Part shown: one piece after another, positions 11,340 to 21,329 of the stretch | How positions within the stretch are numbered: the stretch's first letter is position 1 | Layout: each line of letters begins with the position of its first letter | DNA from: Clavibacter capsici | Lineage (GTDB): Bacteria; Actinomycetota; Actinomycetes; Actinomycetales; Microbacteriaceae | Length of the DNA: 64,000 nucleotides | Assembly: GCF_001280205.1 (NCBI RefSeq) | Contig: NZ_CP012573.1 | Location: 1,054,001-1,118,000, forward strand | Direction of reading: 5' to 3' | Position numbers and translations under genes: made by a program | The notes under the pieces: generated by a model | Databases searched by the model: none | What the model saw: the letters and a program-made list of their open reading frames with translations, nothing else | What the model was told of the DNA's origin: nothing

Positions 11340-12878
11340 ATGTCCACGCCCCGCACCGACTCCGTCCCCGCGACCGCTCCGGCCCGCGCGGGCCGCCGCC
11401 AGTGGGCCGCGCTCGTGGTGCTCATGCTCCCGGTGCTTCTCGTCTCCATCGACAACACCGTGCTGAGCTTCGCGATGCCGTCCATCGCGCGCGACCTCGA
11501 GCCGTCGGGCGCGGCTCAGCTCTGGATCATCGACGCCTACCCGCTGGTGCTGGCGGGCCTCCTCGTCGCGATGGGCAACATGGGCGACCGCTACGGCCGC
11601 CGCCGCCTCCTCATGGTCGGCGCCGCCGGCTTCGGGCTCGTCTCCGCCCTCGCCGCATTCGCGACCGACGCCTCCCAGCTCATCGCCGCCCGCGCGGCCC
11701 TCGGCTTCTTCGGCGCGATGCTCATGCCCTCCACGCTGTCGCTCCTCCGCTCGATCTTCACCGACCGCAAGCAGCGCCGCCTCGCCATCGCGATCTGGGC
11801 GTCCGGCTTCTCCGGCGGATCCGCGCTCGGCCCGCTCGTGGGCGGCGTGCTGCTCGAGCACTTCTGGTGGGGATCCGTGTTCCTCGTCGCGGTGCCCGTG
11901 CTGCTGCCGCTGCTGATCCTCACGCCCGTGCTCGTGCCCGAGTCGAAGGACCCGGCACCCGGCCCGATCGACGTGGTCGCCATCCTGCTGTCGCTCGCGA
12001 CCGTCGCGCCCATCGTCTACGCCATCAAGACCTTCGCGACCGAGGGCGTCACGCCGCTCGCGATCGCGGCGCCCGTCATGGGCGTCGTCGCGGGGATCCT
12101 CTTCGTGCGGCGCATGTCGCGCGCCCGGAACCCGATGCTCGACGTGGGCCTCTTCCGCGAGCCGGTCTTCACGGGCGCGGTGCTCGTCAACCTGCTGAGC
12201 GTCGTCTCGCTCGTCGGCTTCCTCTTCTTCGTGACCCAGCACCTGCAGCTCGTCGCGGGGCTCGACCCGCTGGCCGCGGGCTTCGCGCTCATCCCCGGCT
12301 CCGTCGTGGTCATCGTCTCGGGCCTCGTCATCGTGCCGATCGTGGCGCGGGCACGGCCGTCGAAGGTGGTCGCCATCGCGCTCGCGTTCTCGGCCGCCGC
12401 GTACGTGATCCTCGCCGCCACCGGCCAGGGCGCCTCGGTCGGCCTGCTCGTGTTCGCGTTCTGCCTGCTGGGCGCGGGCATCGGCGCGTCGCAGACCATC
12501 TCGAACGACCTCATCATCGCGGCCGTCCCGCCGGCGAAGGCGGGCGCGGCGTCCGCGGTGTCGGAGACGGCGTACGAGGTGGGCGCGGTGCTCGGCACCG
12601 CGGTGCTCGGCAGCATCCTCACCGCGAGCTACCGGACGGGCCTCGTGCTGCCGGCCGGGCTCTCGGAGGGCGACGCCAGCGCGGCGCGCGAGACGCTCGG
12701 GGGAGCGGTCTCGGTGGCCGGGCGCGTGCCGTCCGACGTCGGGGCGGCGCTCCTCGAGTCGGCGCACACCGCGTTCGACGGCGGCGTCGTGACGACCTCG
12801 ATCATCGGCGCCGTGCTGATGGTCGGCGCCATCGTCATCTCGCTCACGAGCCTGCGCCGCGCGAGCTCGCACGACTGA
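11340..12878 (+). CDS. MFS drug exporter of the DHA2 (14-TM) type
   Basis: This 512-residue proton-coupled exporter resembles the QacA/EmrB group. It has the first-helix signature VSIDNTVLSFAMPSIARDL (residues 36-54), the loop motif GDRYGRRRLL, and enough hydrophobic segments for about 14 helices. The C-terminal region carries the family's SAVSETAYEVGAVLG motif. It is divergent from the TetR repressor. Substrate cannot be told from sequence; toxic hydrophobic or cationic compounds are usual for the family. Confidence 0.9.
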   Translation: MSTPRTDSVPATAPARAGRRQWAALVVLMLPVLLVSIDNTVLSFAMPSIARDLEPSGAAQLWIIDAYPLVLAGLLVAMGNMGDRYGRRRLLMVGAAGFGLVSALAAFATDASQLIAARAALGFFGAMLMPSTLSLLRSIFTDRKQRRLAIAIWASGFSGGSALGPLVGGVLLEHFWWGSVFLVAVPVLLPLLILTPVLVPESKDPAPGPIDVVAILLSLATVAPIVYAIKTFATEGVTPLAIAAPVMGVVAGILFVRRMSRARNPMLDVGLFREPVFTGAVLVNLLSVVSLVGFLFFVTQHLQLVAGLDPLAAGFALIPGSVVVIVSGLVIVPIVARARPSKVVAIALAFSAAAYVILAATGQGASVGLLVFAFCLLGAGIGASQTISNDLIIAAVPPAKAGAASAVSETAYEVGAVLGTAVLGSILTASYRTGLVLPAGLSEGDASAARETLGGAVSVAGRVPSDVGAALLESAHTAFDGGVVTTSIIGAVLMVGAIVISLTSLRRASSHD

Positions 12879-12901
12879 CCGCCGGCCGTGCCGTCATGCG
12901 G

Positions 12902-12937
12902 GTCGGGCCCGTCACCTCGCGAGGTGACGGGCCCGAC
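12902..12937. terminator. Bidirectional hairpin terminator
   Basis: A 36-bp perfect inverted repeat (18-bp arms, closing on CTCGCGAG) sits between the convergent exporter and DUF6458-like genes. There is no T-tract. Confidence 0.75.
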
Positions 12938-12952
12938 GACGTGCGGGGCGGA

Positions 12953-13207
12953 TCAGACGACGTTGTCGTCGGAGCGCTCGCTGCGCGTGATGCGCTGGCC
13001 GGTGGCGGGGTCGATGCGCGTGCGCGTCTCGCTGACGGCCGTGCGGCGGCGGGCGAGGAGCGCGACGCCGATGATGATGACCAGCGCGCCGCCGCCCATC
13101 AGGATGTAGCCGACCAGCTGCAGGTCGACGCCGGGGACGGTGACGTCGACGGCGAACGCGAGGATCGCGCCGACGACGACGAGGAAGATGCCGAGTCCGA
13201 TGCTCAT
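12953..13207 (-). CDS. Small DUF6458-like membrane protein
   Basis: This 84-residue protein has two membrane helices (residues 3-22 and 30-50) separated by a short loop, then a basic cytoplasmic tail with IDPATGQRITRSE. The opening SIGLGIFLVVVGAILAFAVDV is typical of a widespread actinobacterial family that I recall as DUF6458. AAGGA lies about 8 nt upstream of the ATG. Function unknown. Confidence 0.85.
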   Translation of the reverse strand: MSIGLGIFLVVVGAILAFAVDVTVPGVDLQLVGYILMGGGALVIIIGVALLARRRTAVSETRTRIDPATGQRITRSERSDDNVV

Positions 13208-13321
13208 GGGGATGTCCTTCTGGTCAGCCCGTCAGGCGATCGGGTGCGTCCACCGTAGCGCGCGGGTGCCCGCGGCGGACGGGTAGCCTGGCCGGACACC
13301 CCACGAGCCCCGGGAGGATCC

Positions 13322-14389
13322 ATGCCCCGCACCATCTCGCTCGCCGTCGTCCCCGGGGACGGCATCGGCCCGGAGGTCGTCCACGAGGCCCTGCGCGTGC
13401 TCCGGGAGGCGGTCCCCGCGGACGTGTCGCTGGACACCACGCAGTACCCGTTCGGCGCGGGCCACTTCCTCGAGACCGGCGAGATCCTCACCGACTCCGA
13501 CCTCGCCGCGCTCGCCGGGCACGACGCGATCCTCCTCGGCGCGGTCGGCGGCGACCCCCGCGACGCGCGCCTCGCCGGCGGGATCATCGAGCGCGGCCTG
13601 CTGCTGAAGCTCCGCTTCGCGTTCGACCACTACATCAACCTGCGGCCCACCGCCCTGCTGCCCGGGGTCGCCTCGCCGCTCGCCGCGCCCGGCGAGGTCG
13701 ACTTCGTCGTCGTCCGCGAGGGCACCGAGGGCCCGTACGCCGGCAACGGCGGCGTGCTCCGCCGCGGCACCGAGCACGAGATCGCGACCGAGGTGTCCGT
13801 GAACACGGCGCACGGCGTGGAGCGCACCGTCCGCTTCGCGTTCGAGCTGGCCGAGAGACGCGAGCGCAAGCGCGTCACCCTCGTGCACAAGACCAACGTG
13901 CTGACCTTCGCCGGATCCCTCTGGCAGCGCACCGTCGACCGGATCGCCGCCGAGCACCCCGGCATCGAGGTCGACTACCTGCACGTCGACGCGACCATGA
14001 TCTTCCTCGTCACCGACCCGTCGCGCTTCGACGTGATCGTCTCCGACAACCTGTTCGGCGACATCATCACGGACCTCGCGGCGGCCGTCTCGGGCGGCAT
14101 CGGCCTCGCGGCGTCCGGCAACGTCAACCCGACGGGCGCGTTCCCGAGCATGTTCGAGCCGGTGCACGGATCCGCGCCCGACATCGCGGGCCAGCAGAAG
14201 GCCGACCCGACCGCGGCGATCCTCTCGGTCGCGCTCCTGCTCGACCACCTGGGCCTCCCCGAGGCCGCCGCGCGCGTCACCGCCGCGGTCTCGGCCGACC
14301 TCGCGGCGCGCGCCGCGGGCGACGCGGCCCCCCGATCCACCGCGGAGGTCGGCGACGCCATCCTCCGCGCCCTCTCCACGAACCGCTGA
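13322..14389 (+). CDS. leuB: 3-isopropylmalate dehydrogenase
   Basis: LeuB oxidatively decarboxylates 3-isopropylmalate in leucine synthesis, using NAD+ and a divalent metal. Its 355 residues include the opening [11 protein letters not shown], the metal-site segment [12 protein letters not shown], and the NAD-binding [20 protein letters not shown] just upstream supports the ATG. ilvE starts 8 bp after its stop, so leuB and ilvE form a leucine-oriented operon. Confidence 0.97.
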   Translation: MPRTISLAVVPGDGIGPEVVHEALRVLREAVPADVSLDTTQYPFGAGHFLETGEILTDSDLAALAGHDAILLGAVGGDPRDARLAGGIIERGLLLKLRFAFDHYINLRPTALLPGVASPLAAPGEVDFVVVREGTEGPYAGNGGVLRRGTEHEIATEVSVNTAHGVERTVRFAFELAERRERKRVTLVHKTNVLTFAGSLWQRTVDRIAAEHPGIEVDYLHVDATMIFLVTDPSRFDVIVSDNLFGDIITDLAAAVSGGIGLAASGNVNPTGAFPSMFEPVHGSAPDIAGQQKADPTAAILSVALLLDHLGLPEAAARVTAAVSADLAARAAGDAAPRSTAEVGDAILRALSTNR

Positions 14390-14397
14390 AGGACCCC

Positions 14398-15510
14398 ATG
14401 AGCACCACCAGCAGCACCACCGCGTTCCCCCTCGCCTTCGAGCGGACCCCGTCGGAGGCCGCCCGCGCCGACGCCGAGCGGGAGGCGATCCTCGCCGACC
14501 CCGGCTTCGGCAAGCACTTCACGGACCACATGGTCCAGGTCGACTGGACCGTCGACGGCGGCTGGCACGACGCCCGCGTCGTCCCGTACGGCCCGCTCCA
14601 GCTCGACCCGGCGGCCAGCGTCCTGCACTACGGCCAGGAGATCTTCGAGGGCATGAAGGCGTACGCGCACGCCGACGGATCCGTGTGGACCTTCCGCCCC
14701 GACCGCAACGCCGCCCGCCTCCAGCGCTCGGCCCGCCGCCTCGCGCTGCCGGAGCTGTCGACCGAGGACTTCGTCGAGTCGGTGAAGCAGCTCGTCCGCG
14801 CCGACATCGACTGGGTGCCGCGCGCCGCCGAGCAGAGCCTGTACCTGCGCCCCTTCATGATCGCCAACGAGAGCTTCCTCGGCGTGCGCGCCGCCCAGCG
14901 CGTGGGCTACTACGTCATCGCGAGCCCCGCCGGCGCCTACTTCACGGGCGGCGTCGCGCCCGTCTCCATCTGGCTGTCCACGCAGTACTCCCGCGCGGGC
15001 AAGGGCGGCACGGGCGCGGCGAAGTGCGGCGGCAACTACGCCGCGTCGCTGCTCCCGCAGGCCGAGGCCGCGTCGCACGGCTGCGCGCAGGTGCTCTTCC
15101 TCGACTCCGAGGAGGGCCGCTACCTCGAGGAGCTCGGCGGGATGAACATCGTCCTCGTCTACGAGGACGGCCGCATCGTCACGCCGGACTCGGAGAGCAT
15201 CCTCGAGGGCATCACGCGCGACTCGATCCTCGAGCTCGCGCGCGACCGCGGCCTCACGGTCGAGAAGCGTCGCGTGGAGCTGTCGGAGTGGGTCGACGGC
15301 GTCCGGTCGGGCGAGATCACCGAGGTGTTCGCGTGCGGCACCGCGGCCGTCATCACGCCCATCGGCCGCCTGATGGGCGAGGGCCTCGACGTCGGCGACA
15401 TCGATGCCCCGGCCGGCGAGCTGACCATGTCGCTGCGCCAGGAGCTCACCGACATCCAGTACGGCCGGATCCCGGACCGCCACGGCTGGCTCACGCGCCT
15501 CGACGCGTAG
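14398..15510 (+). CDS. ilvE: Branched-chain amino-acid aminotransferase
   Basis: IlvE is a PLP enzyme that transaminates the three branched-chain keto acids with glutamate. The 370-residue protein belongs to fold-type IV; the PLP lysine is in GTGAAKCGGNYAAS, and the motif EELGGMNIVLVYEDG follows. GAAGGA 7 nt before the ATG supports the start. It is the last step of the pathway whose earlier enzymes (ilvDBNC, leuB) are also in this window. Confidence 0.96.
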   Translation: MSTTSSTTAFPLAFERTPSEAARADAEREAILADPGFGKHFTDHMVQVDWTVDGGWHDARVVPYGPLQLDPAASVLHYGQEIFEGMKAYAHADGSVWTFRPDRNAARLQRSARRLALPELSTEDFVESVKQLVRADIDWVPRAAEQSLYLRPFMIANESFLGVRAAQRVGYYVIASPAGAYFTGGVAPVSIWLSTQYSRAGKGGTGAAKCGGNYAASLLPQAEAASHGCAQVLFLDSEEGRYLEELGGMNIVLVYEDGRIVTPDSESILEGITRDSILELARDRGLTVEKRRVELSEWVDGVRSGEITEVFACGTAAVITPIGRLMGEGLDVGDIDAPAGELTMSLRQELTDIQYGRIPDRHGWLTRLDA

Positions 15511-15527
15511 CCCGCGCATCGTCCACG

Positions 15528-15557
15528 ACGGCCGGTCCCCGCACGGGGGCCGGCCGT
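15528..15557. terminator. Hairpin terminator after ilvE
   Basis: A 13-bp stem (arm ACGGCCGGTCCCC, one T-G pair) closes on a 4-nt loop between the convergent ilvE and NmrA-like genes. Confidence 0.75.
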
Positions 15558-15576
15558 CGGCGTCTCCGGGGCGCGA

Positions 15577-16455
15577 TCAGGCCCTCCGGAGCTCCTCGGC
15601 ATGCGCCCGCGCGAAGTCGAGGAACGACCGCGGCGGCGTGCCCGTGATCTCCCGCACCGTGTCGGTCATCGCGCGCACGTCGTCGAGGCCCTCGCGCACC
15701 ACCTCGGCGTACTGCCGCACGAGCCCGCGGGCGAGCCAGGCGTCCGCGCCGCCCGCGCGGAGGGCCAGGCCGAACAGCGGTCCCGGGAGGTGGACGTAGC
15801 GGATCCGCCGGCCGAGCGCCGCGGACAGCCGCTCGGCGATCTGCCGCGAGGTCAGCGCCTCGGGCCCGGTGAGCACGTGGTCGCGCCCTGAGTGCCCGTC
15901 CTCCGTGAGCACCTGGGCGGCGACGCGCGCGATGTCGGCCGCGTCGATCCAGCCGATCGCGCTGTCGCCCGTCGTCTGCGGGTAGAGGCCGCGCCGGATC
16001 GCGGGGGCCGACTGCAGGACGTTCTGCATGAACGCCGACGGGCGCACCAGCGTCCAGTCGAGATCGGATGCCCGCAGCAGCGCGTCCGTCTCCGCGCACG
16101 CCCTCGCCCAGGGGAGCCGCGAGTCGAGGGTCGCGTCGCCGCCGGAGAGGTGGACGACGCGGCGGACGCCTGCGGATCTCGCCGCCTCGACCGCGTTCCG
16201 TCCGAGCTCGGCCTGCCGCGGCGTGACCGGCGTGAGGAGGAACACGCGGTCGCAGCCCTCCATCGCCCCGGCCAGGCCCTCCGGTCGGCCCAGGTCGCCG
16301 AGGACCGCGTCGACGCCGCGTGCCCGGAACGCCGCCACCTGGTCCGGGCGGCGACAGAGCGCCCGCACGGGCTCGCCCCGCTCGGCGAGGAGCGTCACCA
16401 CGCGTCCCGCCACACCTCCGGTCGCGCCCGTCACCACGATCCTCGAGCCGTCCAT
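15577..16455 (-). CDS. NmrA-like NAD(P)-binding atypical SDR
   Basis: This 292-residue protein opens with the Rossmann motif VVTGATGGVAGRV and looks like the NmrA/quinone-reductase group of atypical short-chain dehydrogenases: NAD(P)H binding, no classical YxxxK catalytic pair visible. It is divergent from a MarR regulator, with a TATCAG/CTGATA dyad in between, so it is probably induced by a redox-active or aromatic compound sensed by MarR. The exact reaction is unknown. Confidence 0.85.
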   Translation of the reverse strand: MDGSRIVVTGATGGVAGRVVTLLAERGEPVRALCRRPDQVAAFRARGVDAVLGDLGRPEGLAGAMEGCDRVFLLTPVTPRQAELGRNAVEAARSAGVRRVVHLSGGDATLDSRLPWARACAETDALLRASDLDWTLVRPSAFMQNVLQSAPAIRRGLYPQTTGDSAIGWIDAADIARVAAQVLTEDGHSGRDHVLTGPEALTSRQIAERLSAALGRRIRYVHLPGPLFGLALRAGGADAWLARGLVRQYAEVVREGLDDVRAMTDTVREITGTPPRSFLDFARAHAEELRRA

Positions 16456-16472
16456 GTCGATCCCCTCGTCAG

Positions 16473-16488
16473 TATCAGAAAGCTGATA
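16473..16488. promoter_or_regulatory. MarR operator candidate
   Basis: A 6-4-6 inverted repeat (TATCAG, AAAG, CTGATA) lies between the divergent NmrA-like and MarR genes. The right arm sits where a -35 for marR would be: TAGGCT at 16506-16511 follows 17 bp later and is 6 nt from the ATG. The left arm abuts GATACT, a -10 candidate for the NmrA-like gene on the other strand. One bound dimer could control both promoters. Confidence 0.6.
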
Positions 16489-16517
16489 AGCACGACCCTA
16501 GCGCCTAGGCTGAGCCC

Positions 16518-16997
16518 ATGGCCCACCCGCACGAGTTCACCGAGGACGACCTCGGGAGCGTCATCACGTGGAGCGCGGTGCGCGCGGCGCGGCGACTCGA
16601 GCGGATGCTCACGGAGGTCCTCGCCGCCTGGGATCTCACGCCCGTGCAGTTCGGGGTGCTCGTGCACCTGGCCGTCCGGCCGTCCATCACGCAGGCGGTG
16701 CTCGCCCGCGACGTGCGCGTGCGCCCGCAGAGCATGGATCCGCTGCTCGCCGGCCTCGAGGCTCGCGGCCTCGTCGCGCGGTCGGCCGAGCGCGGACGCG
16801 GACGGCGCAACCCGGTGGCCCTCACCGACGCGGGCCTCGCGCTCCTCCGCGAGACGTGGGGCCCGGTCACGGCCACGAACGACCTCTCGGGCTTCGGCCT
16901 CGACGCGGACGCGGGGCGCGAGCTGAACCGCGCGCTCCTGCGCGTCGCCATGGCGGATCCGGTCGCCCCGGCCGATCCCGCCGCCGCGCACGGCTAG
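16518..16997 (+). CDS. MarR-family regulator
   Basis: This 159-residue winged-HTH protein has recognition-helix region TQAVLARDVRVRPQSMDPLLAGLEARGLV (about residues 58-86) and a basic wing AERGRGRRNPVALTDAGLALL. It starts 6 nt after a TAGGCT hexamer with no Shine-Dalgarno, so the mRNA is likely leaderless. It probably controls the divergent NmrA-like gene and itself. Confidence 0.87.
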   Translation: MAHPHEFTEDDLGSVITWSAVRAARRLERMLTEVLAAWDLTPVQFGVLVHLAVRPSITQAVLARDVRVRPQSMDPLLAGLEARGLVARSAERGRGRRNPVALTDAGLALLRETWGPVTATNDLSGFGLDADAGRELNRALLRVAMADPVAPADPAAAHG

Positions 16998-17008
16998 GGT
17001 CGTGTCTC

Positions 17009-17782
17009 GTGAAGATCGCGCGATTCAGCACCGGCTCCGACCCCCGCTTCGGCATCCTCGACGAGGAGGAGGACCACCTCGTCGTCCTCTCCGGCGACCC
17101 CATGTTCAGCGGCTACGAGACCACGGGGGAGCGCGTGCCGCTCGCCGACGCGCGGCTGCTCGCGCCCGTGATCCCGCGCTCCAAGGTCGTCGCGGTCGGC
17201 CGCAACTACGCGGCGCACGCGGCCGAGCACGGCAGCGAGGCGCCCACGACGCCGCTCATCTTCCTGAAGCCCAACACCTCGGTCGTCGGGCCCGACGACG
17301 TGATCCGCCTCCCGGCCGACAGCCAGCAGGTGGAGCACGAGGGCGAGCTCGCGGTGGTCATCGGCCGGATCACGCGGGACGCGTCGGTGGAGGACGCCGC
17401 CCGCTCGGTGTTCGGCTACACGATCGGCAACGACGTGACCGCGCGCGACATCCAGCACTCCGAGAGCCAGTGGGCGCGTGCCAAGGGCTACGACACGTTC
17501 TGCCCGCTCGGTCCGTGGATCGAGACCGAGGGTGCCTTCGAGGACGCGCTCATCGAGACGCGCGTGGACGGCGAGCTCCGCCAGTCCGGCCGCACCAGCG
17601 AGATGGTGCACTCGGTGCCCGAGCTCATCGCGTTCGCCTCGCGCGTGTGGACCCTGCTGCCCGGCGACGTGATCCTCACGGGCACGCCCGCGGGCGTCGG
17701 CCCGTTCACCGACGGCCAGGTCGTCGAGGTGTCGATCTCCGGGCTCGGCACGCTCTCGAACCCCGCCCGCGCCCGCGCCTGA
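17009..17782 (+). CDS. Fumarylacetoacetate hydrolase-family protein
   Basis: This 257-residue protein has the FAH fold seen in acylpyruvate hydrolases and related decarboxylases. Metal ligands are visible in HEGELAVVIG and GNDVTARDIQ, and the C-terminal LLPGDVILTGTPAGVGP motif is typical. It probably cleaves or decarboxylates a dioxo-acid from aromatic or amino-acid catabolism; the substrate is not resolvable. The GTG start follows TAGGGT by 8 nt (probably leaderless). A lipoprotein gene starts 2 bp after its stop. Confidence 0.9.
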   Translation: MKIARFSTGSDPRFGILDEEEDHLVVLSGDPMFSGYETTGERVPLADARLLAPVIPRSKVVAVGRNYAAHAAEHGSEAPTTPLIFLKPNTSVVGPDDVIRLPADSQQVEHEGELAVVIGRITRDASVEDAARSVFGYTIGNDVTARDIQHSESQWARAKGYDTFCPLGPWIETEGAFEDALIETRVDGELRQSGRTSEMVHSVPELIAFASRVWTLLPGDVILTGTPAGVGPFTDGQVVEVSISGLGTLSNPARARA

Positions 17783-17784
17783 CC

Positions 17785-18552
17785 GTGTTCCGCCCCGGCC
17801 GCCCGGCGCGCGTCGCGCTGGCGGCCGTGGCGGTCGCGCTGCTCTCCGGGTGCGTGTACGACGTGTCCGACTACGGGTTGGAGGCGCCCGGTCCCTCCGC
17901 CAGCCCGACGCCCACCGCGTCGCCGACCCCGGGGGCTGCGGACCTCCGCCTGCCCGCGGGGTGCACGCCCGCCGACCTCTCGATCGACTGGGCGGAGCCC
18001 GAGGCCGGCCCCGGCGACGAGCTGCTCGCCGTGCGCGTGATGACCGTGCGGATCCCGAGCGCGGGGGAGCAGCCGGGCCTCGGATCCACGACGCAGCGCG
18101 TCACGCGCGTGGACACCGCGCTGCGGCCGGCGCTCCGCCTCGAGCCCGACCCGCGTGACGGCGCGGCGACAGCGGTCGACGGCGGTCTCGCCCCGTCGGA
18201 GCCCTGGGCGGCCCTCCTCGGCGCGGACCTCCGCGACCGCGGCCTCGTCGGCCCGCGCTTCGGGCAGCCGCTGCTGATCACGTCGTTCGATCCCGTGCTC
18301 GACCGGGCAGCGCGCTACGTGATCGGCTACCTCGGCTCCGCGCAGTCGGCGCGCGTGACCGTGACGGGCTGCGACGGCGCCTTCCGCGGATCCGGGACGC
18401 TCGAGGGGCTGGATCCGACGCGCTCGTCCGGCGCCGTCCTCCTCGAGTGCGGCGTGCCCCCGGGCGACCAGTACGACCGGTGGGACCTCCTCGAGCCGTA
18501 CTGCGTCGACGGGGCCGCGACCGCCGCGGGGGAGCCGCAGCCCGAGCCCTAG
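17785..18552 (+). CDS. Predicted lipoprotein of unknown function
   Basis: This 255-residue protein has a lipoprotein signal peptide: basic start, hydrophobic stretch, and lipobox LLSGC with the acylated Cys near residue 23. A Ser/Pro/Thr linker (about residues 34-52) is followed by a soluble domain with a few cysteines. I recognise no enzyme motif. The GTG start is 2 bp after the FAH-family stop, so the pair is co-transcribed; whether they are functionally linked is unclear. Confidence 0.8.
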   Translation: MFRPGRPARVALAAVAVALLSGCVYDVSDYGLEAPGPSASPTPTASPTPGAADLRLPAGCTPADLSIDWAEPEAGPGDELLAVRVMTVRIPSAGEQPGLGSTTQRVTRVDTALRPALRLEPDPRDGAATAVDGGLAPSEPWAALLGADLRDRGLVGPRFGQPLLITSFDPVLDRAARYVIGYLGSAQSARVTVTGCDGAFRGSGTLEGLDPTRSSGAVLLECGVPPGDQYDRWDLLEPYCVDGAATAAGEPQPEP

Positions 18553-18565
18553 GATCGGATGCAGG

Positions 18566-20086
18566 ATGACTGAGACAACCGCGCACCCCGTGACCACCGC
18601 TTCCGGAACCGACGTCCGCGTCCGGTTCTGCCCGTCCCCGACCGGGACGCCGCACGTGGGGCTCATCCGCACGGCGCTCTTCAACTGGGCGTACGCGCGG
18701 CACACCGGAGGCAAGCTGGTCTTCCGCGTCGAGGACACCGACGCCGCCCGCGACAGCGAGGAGAGCTACGAGCAGCTCATCGAGGCGCTGCGCTGGCTCG
18801 AGATCGACTGGGACGAGGGCGAGGGCGTCGGCGGGCCGCACGCGCCGTACCGCCAGTCGCAGCGGACGGATCTCTACCTCGACGTCATCGCGAAGCTCAC
18901 GGCGTCCGGCCACCTCTACGAGAGCTACGCGACGGCCGAGGAGATCGAGGCGCGCAACCGCGCCGCCGGCCGCGACCCGAAGATGGGCTACGACAACTTC
19001 GAGCGCGACCTGACCGACGCCGAGCGCCAGGCCTTCCGCGACGAGGGCCGCTCGCCCGCCCTCCGCCTGCGCGTGCCGGACACCGACCTCTCGTTCGACG
19101 ACCTCGTGCGCGGCACCGTCACGTTCCCCGCGGGATCCTTCCCCGACTTCGTGCTCGTGCGCCCCAACGGCGCCCCGCTCTACACGCTCGTGAACCCCGT
19201 CGACGACGCGCTCATGGGGATCACGCACGTGCTCCGCGGCGAGGACCTCCTCTCGTCGACGCCCCGGCAGATCGCGCTGTACCACGCGCTCATCGACATC
19301 GGAGTGGCCGACGCCATCCCGCGCTTCGGCCACCTGCCCTACGTGATGGGGGAGGGCAACAAGAAGCTCTCCAAGCGCGACCCCGAGTCGAACCTGTTCC
19401 ACCACCGTGACCGGGGCTTCATCCCCGAGGGCCTCATCAACTACCTGGCGCTCCTCGGCTGGTCGCTCACGCACGACCGCGACGTGTTCTCGCGGATGGA
19501 GATGGTCACGGCGTTCGACGTCGCCGACGTCACGCCCGCGCCCGCGCGGTTCGACCTCAAGAAGGCGGAGTCGCTGAACGGGGACCACATCCGCCTCCTC
19601 ACGCTCGACGACTTCGCCGGCCGCCTGGTGCCGTACCTGCAGGCCGCGGGCGTCGTCGGAGCGGAGCTCACGCACGACGAGCAGCGCATGCTCGACGCCG
19701 CGGCCCCGCTCGTGCAGGAGCGCATGCAGCTCCTCGGCGAGGCGCCCGACCTGCTGTCGTTCCTGTTCACCACGGCCGACGCGCTGCCCTACGACGACGC
19801 GGCCGTCCAGGCCCTCAAGGACGACGCCGGCGAGGTCCTCGCGGCCAGCCGCGGCGCGCTCGAGGGCGTCCCGCACACCGAGTGGGACATCGACCTCGTG
19901 CAGCAGGTGCTGCAGAACACGCTGATCACCGGCATGGGCATGAAGCCCCGCCTCGCCTACGGGCCGCTGCGCGTCGCCGTCTCCGGGCGCCGCATCTCGC
20001 CCCCGCTGTTCGAGTCGATGGTGCTGCTCGGCAAGGACGAGACCATCGCGCGCCTGGACCGCCTCGCGGGGATGCTCGGTGAGTGA
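18566..20086 (+). CDS. gltX: Glutamyl-tRNA synthetase
   Basis: GltX charges tRNA-Glu; in bacteria lacking glutaminyl-tRNA synthetase it also charges tRNA-Gln for later amidation, which I cannot decide here. The 506-residue class I enzyme has its HIGH-type motif in [12 protein letters not shown] (residues 21-32) and the KLSKR loop near residue 268. TAGGAT at 18550-18555 is the likely -10, 10 nt before the ATG. A flavoprotein gene overlaps its 3' end by 8 bp. Confidence 0.97.
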   Translation: MTETTAHPVTTASGTDVRVRFCPSPTGTPHVGLIRTALFNWAYARHTGGKLVFRVEDTDAARDSEESYEQLIEALRWLEIDWDEGEGVGGPHAPYRQSQRTDLYLDVIAKLTASGHLYESYATAEEIEARNRAAGRDPKMGYDNFERDLTDAERQAFRDEGRSPALRLRVPDTDLSFDDLVRGTVTFPAGSFPDFVLVRPNGAPLYTLVNPVDDALMGITHVLRGEDLLSSTPRQIALYHALIDIGVADAIPRFGHLPYVMGEGNKKLSKRDPESNLFHHRDRGFIPEGLINYLALLGWSLTHDRDVFSRMEMVTAFDVADVTPAPARFDLKKAESLNGDHIRLLTLDDFAGRLVPYLQAAGVVGAELTHDEQRMLDAAAPLVQERMQLLGEAPDLLSFLFTTADALPYDDAAVQALKDDAGEVLAASRGALEGVPHTEWDIDLVQQVLQNTLITGMGMKPRLAYGPLRVAVSGRRISPPLFESMVLLGKDETIARLDRLAGMLGE

Positions 20087-21029
20087 TCCGGGGGTCGCGG
20101 GATCCACCGCGACCGGCGACTCCTACGACGTCGTCGTCATCGGCGCCGGGCCCGCGGGGCTGTCCGCCGCGCTGAACCTGGTGCGCGCCCGCCGCCGCAC
20201 GCTCGTGCTCGACAGCAGCCGGCCGCGGAACGCCGCGACCCTCATGTCGCACGGCTTCGTCACCCGCGACGGGATCTCCCCGCTCGAGCTCCGCAAGCTC
20301 GGCCAGGCCGAGGTGCAGGCGTACGACGAGGGGGAGTTCCAGCTCGCCGTGGTGCAGTCGGCGGAGCCCGCCGAGGGTGGCTTCACGATCCGCGCGAAGG
20401 GCGTGCGCCGCGCGCCCGATCGCGAGGTGCACGCGCGCCGGATCCTCATCGCCACGGGCCTCGTGGAGACGCTCCCCGACCTGCCGAGCATCCGCGCCTA
20501 CTACGGCACCGCCGTGCACAGCTGCATGGAGTGCGACGGCTACGAGAAGCGCGACGAGCCGCTCTTCCTCCTCGGCGAGACCGACGACCTCGTGGAGCGC
20601 GCCCTGCTGCTCTCGCAGTGGTCGCGCGACATCATCGTCTTCACCAACGGCGTCGCCCGCATCGACGAGGCGGGGGAGAGCGGTCTCGCGTCCCTCGGCA
20701 TCCGCGTCGACCGCCGCGCCGTCGCCGACATCGAGGGCGAGCGCGCGGTCGTCACCGGCGTCCGGATGCAGGACGGCTCCGTCGTCCCGCGCACCGGCGG
20801 CTTCGTGCGCCCCCGCTACTCGACCGCGCTCGACTTCCTCGCCGGGCTCGACCTCGACACGGACGACGACGGGCACATCGCCGTCGACGCCGAGGGCCGG
20901 ACGTCCCACGCGGGCGTCTACGCGGCGGGCGACAGCTCGCAGCCGGGCCCGCAGCAGCTGATCATCGCGGCCGGCTTCGGCGCGCGTGCCGCCAGCGCGA
21001 TCAACCGGGACCTGCTGCCGCGGATCTGA
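20079..21029 (+). CDS. Thioredoxin-reductase-like NAD(P)/FAD oxidoreductase
   Basis: This 316-residue flavoprotein has an N-terminal FAD-binding GxGxxG ([14 protein letters not shown], residues 18-31), a redox-active CxxC at Cys149/Cys152 (CMECDG), and a C-terminal FAD segment [10 protein letters not shown]. The layout is that of thioredoxin reductase, but the CMEC motif and the NADPH-domain glycine motif (LGETDD) differ from canonical TrxB, so its partner may not be thioredoxin. The GTG start overlaps gltX. Confidence 0.85.
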   Translation: MSDPGVAGSTATGDSYDVVVIGAGPAGLSAALNLVRARRRTLVLDSSRPRNAATLMSHGFVTRDGISPLELRKLGQAEVQAYDEGEFQLAVVQSAEPAEGGFTIRAKGVRRAPDREVHARRILIATGLVETLPDLPSIRAYYGTAVHSCMECDGYEKRDEPLFLLGETDDLVERALLLSQWSRDIIVFTNGVARIDEAGESGLASLGIRVDRRAVADIEGERAVVTGVRMQDGSVVPRTGGFVRPRYSTALDFLAGLDLDTDDDGHIAVDAEGRTSHAGVYAAGDSSQPGPQQLIIAAGFGARAASAINRDLLPRI

Positions 21030-21060
21030 CGCGGCGTGGGCCCGTCGGCCGGTCGCCGGT

Positions 21061-21090
21061 TTGGCGCGGATCCGGCCGATGGGCTACACT
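21061..21090 (+). promoter_or_regulatory. tRNA-Gln promoter
   Basis: TTGGCG (21061-21066) and TACACT (21085-21090) are spaced by 18 bp, 30 bp before the tRNA. The bases after the -10 (CGACGAG) are identical to those downstream of the tRNA-Glu promoter in this window. Confidence 0.6.
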
Positions 21091-21119
21091 CGACGAGGCC
21101 CGATCGCGCATCGGGGCCT

Positions 21120-21191
21120 TGGGGTATGGTGTAATTGGCAACACGGAAGATTCTGATTCTTTTGTTCTTGGTTCGAGTCCAGGTACCCCAG
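21120..21191 (+). tRNA. tRNA-Gln(CUG)
   Basis: A full cloverleaf can be folded: acceptor TGGGGTA with TACCCCA, D-arm GTGT/ACAC, anticodon stem GAAGA/TCTTT with loop TTCTGAT (anticodon CTG), and T-arm CTTGG/CCAGG around TTCGAGT. The discriminator is G and no CCA is encoded. A T-rich intrinsic terminator follows. Confidence 0.95.
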
Positions 21192-21214
21192 CACTGAAAC
21201 ATCAGGAAATGACA

Positions 21215-21242
21215 GGTCCGGTTCTCCGGGCCTTTTCCTTTT
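21215..21242 (+). terminator. Intrinsic terminator of tRNA-Gln
   Basis: A 7-bp stem (GGTCCGG/CCGGGCC, one G-T pair) with a TTCT loop is followed directly by TTTTCCTTTT. It is one of only two clear T-tract terminators in the window. Confidence 0.9.
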
Positions 21243-21266
21243 CCCTCCCGCGTGTCCCCGCGAAGA

Positions 21267-21312
21267 CGACGACGGCCCCGCCCGAGCATCTGCTCGAGCG
21301 GGGCCGTCGTCG
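21267..21312 (-). terminator. Long hairpin after aldo/keto reductase 1
   Basis: A near-perfect 22-bp-arm inverted repeat (one C-A mismatch, 2-nt loop) lies just past the reductase stop. It would also stop any read-through from the tRNA. Confidence 0.75.
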
Positions 21313-21329
21313 CGTTCAGCGCGAGCGGA

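Noticed and set aside
20079-21029. Calling the gltX-linked flavoprotein trxB
   Set aside because: The CxxC is CMEC and the NADPH-site glycine motif is altered, and no thioredoxin gene is adjacent.
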